Source of the DNA: Mesorhizobium sp.
GTDB taxonomy: Bacteria > Pseudomonadota > Alphaproteobacteria > Rhizobiales > Rhizobiaceae
Length of the DNA stretch: 64,000 bases
Assembly (NCBI GenBank): GCA_004020645.1
Contig: SAQL01000001.1
Coordinates: forward strand, 498,255-562,254
Direction: 5' to 3'
The notes below the pieces were generated by a model. It was not told the origin of the DNA. It ran no database searches and worked only from the letters and a program-made list of their open reading frames with translations. Below, one piece after another: positions 61,069-64,000 of this stretch. The stretch's first letter is position 1. Every line of letters starts with the position of its first letter. Made by a program: the position numbers and the translations under genes.

Positions 61069-61884
61069 GTGACGTCTGACGACAACATACCCGTCCTTTC
61101 CGGAGCGCCAATCCTTTCCGGGGCGCCAATCCTTTCCGGGGCGATTGGGGAATACCGCGAGTTCGATCCTCCGGCCGCACTCGAAGGGCATTTCCAGTGT
61201 GTCTGGTCCAATACATTGCGCCCGGACGCGGGGAGCCTGTCGGCCGTGGTCCCCGACGGCTGCGTCGACATCACCTGGATCGACGGCGATCTGGTCGTAG
61301 CAGGTCCCGACGTGGCGGTTGCCCTCTCTGCGCTGACACCCGGCTCTACCGTGATCGGCACCCGCTTCCGACCGGGTGCAGCAAGCCGGTGGCTCGGCCT
61401 GCCGATGTCGGAGATCGTTGGCGGCCGGGTGGCGCTCAGCCACTTCTGGGGAGCGCTGGCGCGCGAAATCGCCCAGAGAATTGGCGATGCATCCTCCACG
61501 GCAGAGCGGATGCGGGCGATGCAAGCGGCACTCTCCAGGCTTGCGCCCGATGTCGAGCTGCCGCCTCCAGACATGGGATTCGCCTTCCACGCGCTGAAAA
61601 CGGAATCCGCCGGTCCGGGCATGGCGGTGATCCTCGACCGGCTCGACGTCAGCCCGCGAACGCTTCGCCGCCGCTGCCAGGAGGCTTTCGGCTATGGCCC
61701 GAAGACGCTCGACCGCATTCTCCGCTTGCAGCGGTTTCTGAACCTGGCGCGGCAGTCCGCCGAGTCGCGCCTGGCCGATCTTGCGTTCGAGGCGGGTTAT
61801 TCCGATCAGGCGCATCTCACGCGCGAGGTACGACGCCTGTCGGGCTTCTCGCCGTCGATGGTTCTGCGACAGCTCGGCGCCTGA
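61069..61884 (+). CDS. AraC family regulator (DUF6597-type N-terminus)
   Basis: A 271-residue regulator. The N-terminal domain (IGEYREFDPPAALEGHFQCV, VVPDGCVDITWIDGDLVVAG and GTRFRPGAASRWLGLPMSEI) matches DUF6597, and the C-terminal AraC HTH unit is GYGPKTLDRILRLQRFLNLA plus LADLAFEAGYSDQAHLTREV. The start GTG has AGGAGAGG directly upstream. Residues about 9-27 are a tandem repeat absent from typical family members. The SRPBCC and VOC genes downstream are probable targets. Confidence 0.9.
   Translation: MTSDDNIPVLSGAPILSGAPILSGAIGEYREFDPPAALEGHFQCVWSNTLRPDAGSLSAVVPDGCVDITWIDGDLVVAGPDVAVALSALTPGSTVIGTRFRPGAASRWLGLPMSEIVGGRVALSHFWGALAREIAQRIGDASSTAERMRAMQAALSRLAPDVELPPPDMGFAFHALKTESAGPGMAVILDRLDVSPRTLRRRCQEAFGYGPKTLDRILRLQRFLNLARQSAESRLADLAFEAGYSDQAHLTREVRRLSGFSPSMVLRQLGA
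61095..61148 (+). repeat. In-frame 18-bp tandem repeat, three copies
   Basis: Three 18-base units beginning CCTTTCCGG (61095, 61113, 61131), each encoding a Leu-Ser-Gly-Ala-Pro-Ile-type hexapeptide (LSGAPILSGAPILSGAI in the AraC N-terminus). Copies differ at a few bases. The unit length is a multiple of three, so copy number can change without a frameshift. Confidence 0.9.
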
Positions 61885-61952
61885 GCTGGCCGTTTCGTTC
61901 AATACGCCACCGCCAACTCCGCCTAGTCTGCCTTCGTTGAAAGGAGGCAGAT

Positions 61953-62351
61953 ATGACGATCTACAAATCCCGCATCATAACCGTGTCCATCGACCGGGAC
62001 TGGCGCGAAGTCTATGACTTCGCCTCCATCCCTGAGAATTTCCAGCGCTGGGCGGCAGGCCTCGGCAGGCGCTTCGAAAGATCGGGCGAGGAATGGACGG
62101 CGGAGGACCCCGACGGCCGGCTCATCCGCATCCGCTTCTCCCGGCCCAACGAACTCGGTGTCCTCGATCACATCGTCTTCGCCGAGGGCAAGGAAACCCG
62201 CAATGCGGTGCGCGTGGTCCCGAACGGAACCGGCGCGGAGGTCATGTTCGTGCTCTTGAGGACGCCGGACATGACGGAGGAGATATTCGCTGCCGACGCC
62301 GAAGCCGTGCAGCGCGACCTCAACACGCTGAAGGCAATGCTCGAACGCTGA
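61953..62351 (+). CDS. SRPBCC family protein
   Basis: A 132-residue START/Bet v1-like protein: YKSRIITVSIDRDWREVYDF at the N-terminus, then FARAAGLGRRFERSGEEW-like and a C-terminal helix EAVQRDLNTLKAMLER. The fold binds hydrophobic ligands. It is 30 bases before a VOC gene with which it likely forms an operon, both downstream of an AraC regulator. Function unknown. Confidence 0.86.
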   Translation: MTIYKSRIITVSIDRDWREVYDFASIPENFQRWAAGLGRRFERSGEEWTAEDPDGRLIRIRFSRPNELGVLDHIVFAEGKETRNAVRVVPNGTGAEVMFVLLRTPDMTEEIFAADAEAVQRDLNTLKAMLER

Positions 62352-62381
62352 GCTTCGAAAGACCACTGAGGAGAGAAGATC

Positions 62382-62738
62382 ATGGCCAAATCCAGCAACG
62401 ACAAGCGCATCGACTATGTCGAGTTTTCCGTCGGCGACATCGCGCGTTCGCGCGGCTTCTACGGCAAGGCCTTCGGCTGGTCCTTCAAGGACTACGGGCC
62501 GAGCTATTGCGAGTTCAACGACGGCCGCCTGACCGGCGGTTTCGCACTCGGCGGCCAAAGCAAGGCGGCAGGCGGGCCGCTGGTGATCCTCTATGCCGAC
62601 AAACTCGACGAGACCCAGCGCCGCGTCGAGGAGGCCGGCGGGAAGATCGTCAAGCCCGCCTATTCGTTCCCGGGCGGCCGCCGCTTCCACTTTTCCGATC
62701 CGGACGGCTACGAGCTGGCGGTGTGGTCAGATAAGTGA
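62382..62738 (+). CDS. VOC (glyoxalase/bleomycin resistance) family protein
   Basis: A 118-residue protein of the vicinal-oxygen-chelate fold: RIDYVEFSVGDIARSRGFYG with KAFGWSFKDYG, then RRFHFSDPDGYELAVWSDK. One beta-alpha-beta-beta-beta half is repeated in the short chain. A His/Glu metal pair is plausible (E11 in VEFSV region, E near the C-terminus). Function unknown, often a dioxygenase-like or antibiotic-binding protein. Follows SRPBCC closely; GAGGAGAG precedes. Confidence 0.86.
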   Translation: MAKSSNDKRIDYVEFSVGDIARSRGFYGKAFGWSFKDYGPSYCEFNDGRLTGGFALGGQSKAAGGPLVILYADKLDETQRRVEEAGGKIVKPAYSFPGGRRFHFSDPDGYELAVWSDK

Positions 62739-63204
62739 AGAAGGTGAGGGGGCGCCGAGCCGAGCCCGGCGTCTCTTTCGCATGGTTTGCGCGGCCAGAG
62801 GGAACAATGCCGCTCCTAGCGCCAGGAGCGAATGTTGAACACTGCAACCTGCAAGCAAGGCGACACATGCGGGGGTGTTAATAATTCTCATGACCACCTC
62901 CCGGTTTCCCGGTGAATCCCAAAGCCTAGCAGCACGCCGCCCGCATCGGGAGCGCCCAATGAGGCGGAGGAAGAACCCGCGCTCCTTCGAGCGCGGGACG
63001 ACCGGCTGCTCCCGTTCTGCAGTGGGCTGGGCGGGGCAGGGGTTGACCCACTGGTCCCCGATAACAGTTAGTGGCTGCTAATGTTCCAGGCTCGGCGTAG
63101 GCCGACTGGCATGACCGGAAATCAGGCCGGTCAGAGAGATCGACCGAACCGCCGCTGTGATCCCGCCTCTACCAAACATGTGAGCATCCCCTAATTTATC
63201 CCTC
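62739..63204. other. Gene-poor region between the VOC gene and the DUF982 array
   Basis: No convincing open frame in 466 bases. A 9-bp hairpin CCCGCGCTC-CTTC-GAGCGCGGG at 62976-62997 is the clearest structure, without a T run. Otherwise only short shadow frames. Confidence 0.6.
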
Positions 63205-63447
63205 ATGAGTCTCCTCTGGTTCTCCCCCGGTCTACGTGAAAGCGAACCGTCCGGGCATTCGCCATGGGGTCAGCCACGTCGAGGGAGCCGCCGAGGAACT
63301 CATGGTGTGGGACACAAAGGGGCCGAAGTGGACGAAAGCGGTCCAATCCTGCGTTGACGCGTTTGTGGGCAAAGTGTCCCCCAAGAGATCCGTGAAGCCT
63401 TTGAGGCGGAGGCCAAGGAGGCGAGCGTGTATCTCTCGCCCGAGTAG
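63205..63447 (+). pseudogene. DUF982 protein, frameshifted copy 1
   Basis: Opens MSLLWFSPG, then shifts near 63222 to PVYVKANRPGIRHGVSHVEG, AAEELMVWDTKGPKWTKAVQ and SCVDAFVGKV, and again near 63378 to QEIREAFEAEAKEASVYLSP before a stop. The order matches DUF982 across both shifts, so it is a broken copy of the next gene. Confidence 0.75.
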
Positions 63448-63456
63448 GAGATAATC

Positions 63457-63705
63457 ATGGCAAGTCTTTGGTTCGTCCCTCCGGTGTTCGTGAAGACTGA
63501 AACGGACGGTGTCAGGCATGGCTGCAACAATACGAGGGCAGCCCTTGAGCAGCTCAAGAGGTGGACCCGGAGAGGACCTCGCTGGCACAAGGCGTGGACC
63601 CTCTGCCTGTCAGCACTGGAGGGCGATCCGATTGACCCTCATGTGATACGAAAGGCTTTCGTGGCTGCCGCTAAGGAGGCGGAGATGTATCTCTCGCCCG
63701 AGTAG
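63457..63705 (+). CDS. DUF982 small protein, intact copy 2
   Basis: An 82-residue protein with the DUF982 pattern: LWFVPPVFVKTETDGVRHGC, ALEQLKRWTRRGPRWHKAWT, LCLSALEGDPIDPHVIRKAF and VAAAKEAEMYLSPE. AGGAG is 6 bases before the ATG. DUF982 is almost confined to Rhizobiales and its function is unknown. A 23-base identical block covers its tail and that of copy 1 (63428-63450 and 63686-63708), showing recent duplication. Confidence 0.85.
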   Translation: MASLWFVPPVFVKTETDGVRHGCNNTRAALEQLKRWTRRGPRWHKAWTLCLSALEGDPIDPHVIRKAFVAAAKEAEMYLSPE

Positions 63706-63713
63706 GAGGTGCT

Positions 63714-63866
63714 ATCCATTGGTTTCACCCTCCGGTCCATATCGAAACCGACAAACCTGGGCTCACCTACGTCTGCACCAATGTCGAGGGTGCGGCTGCG
63801 GAACTCATGAAGTGGGCCTTCGAGGCTGCTGCCGAGGAGGAGGGGTTGCTACTCTCCTCTAACTAG
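63714..63866 (+). pseudogene. DUF982 protein, truncated copy 3
   Basis: HWFHPPVHIETDKPGLTYVC, then TNVEGAAAELMKWAFEAAAE and a short EEEGLLLSSN end. The middle (residues about 40-65 of copy 2) is deleted. AGGAGG lies 4 bases before the frame, but the expected ATG is ATC, so the copy lacks a start codon. Confidence 0.72.
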
Positions 63867-64000
63867 CGCTCGATCCCTCCAACCGCCGGTTAGTAGACGC
63901 GACGCAGCCAGCGTGCGCAAGATTCCTACGATCCGGGCACACCCGCCCCCGCCCGGAACTGGTGTTCCGTACGGACGTCAAAAAAAGCCCGCCGCACCTT

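Noticed and set aside
1..64000. CRISPR array, rRNA genes or complete insertion sequence
   Set aside because: No regularly spaced direct repeats, no rRNA sequence and no transposase were seen. The only RNA gene found is tRNA-Val.

Overview
The window looks like a chromosomal segment of a GC-rich alphaproteobacterium of the Rhizobiales, most likely Mesorhizobium or a close relative (Phyllobacteriaceae). Pointers are a bacterial phosphatidylcholine synthase (pcs), an IalB-family secreted protein, HspQ, the DUF2182/DUF1326 pair, DUF982 small proteins, a PleC/DivJ/PdhS-type histidine kinase, many ABC uptake systems and the rhizobial palindromic intergenic repeats. The assignment is inferred from gene content only.

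Left end, 1-4.4 kb: the end of an integrative element in the 5' end of dusA. It carries a HigB-like toxin, a HigA antitoxin fused to an ImmA/IrrE metallopeptidase, a DUF3644 protein with a HEPN-type R-x4-H motif, and a tyrosine integrase reading away from dusA. The other element end lies outside the window. This is the best candidate region for an uncharacterised (possibly phage-defence) system.

4.4-18.3 kb is ordinary chromosome: dusA, an AraC regulator/SDR pair, a retropepsin-like membrane protease with a DUF1289 partner, cobT, a membrane histidine kinase, a thermonuclease-like protein, GST, a uracil-DNA glycosylase-family protein, an Lrp regulator, a DUF3299 protein, an unknown 451-residue protein, GNAT, AlkD-like and 3-hydroxyisobutyrate dehydrogenase-like genes. 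18.4-20.8 kb holds a polar amino acid ABC transporter without an ATPase gene. 21.0-24.3 kb is a molybdenum cofactor operon (moaA, an EamA transporter, mobA, mobB).

24.5-36.1 kb: DUF971 and PPOX proteins, a MarR regulator divergent from an alpha/beta hydrolase with two palindromic operators between them, a deletion scar made of a tetR and an SDR remnant, a large L,D-transpeptidase, a sugar ABC operon with a truncated glycosidase gene inside it, and an integrase relic beside tRNA-Val(CAC).

36.2-50.9 kb: gph, rpiA, a DUF2059 protein, glutathione reductase, an SbmA/BacA/YddA-like exporter, a FrnE-like DsbA protein, a YejA-like binding protein, IalB, HspQ, a UbiH-family hydroxylase, DUF2182, DUF1326, pcs and a quinone oxidoreductase. 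51-56 kb is a complete nucleoside-type (BMP) ABC operon ending in a strong terminator.

56-64 kb: a secreted propeller-like protein divergent from a LysR regulator around a perfect 18-bp palindrome, rimO, a TerC-family protein, an AraC regulator with a coding tandem repeat, SRPBCC and VOC proteins, and a decaying three-copy tandem array of DUF982 genes. Several copies of rhizobial palindromic repeats sit between genes throughout.
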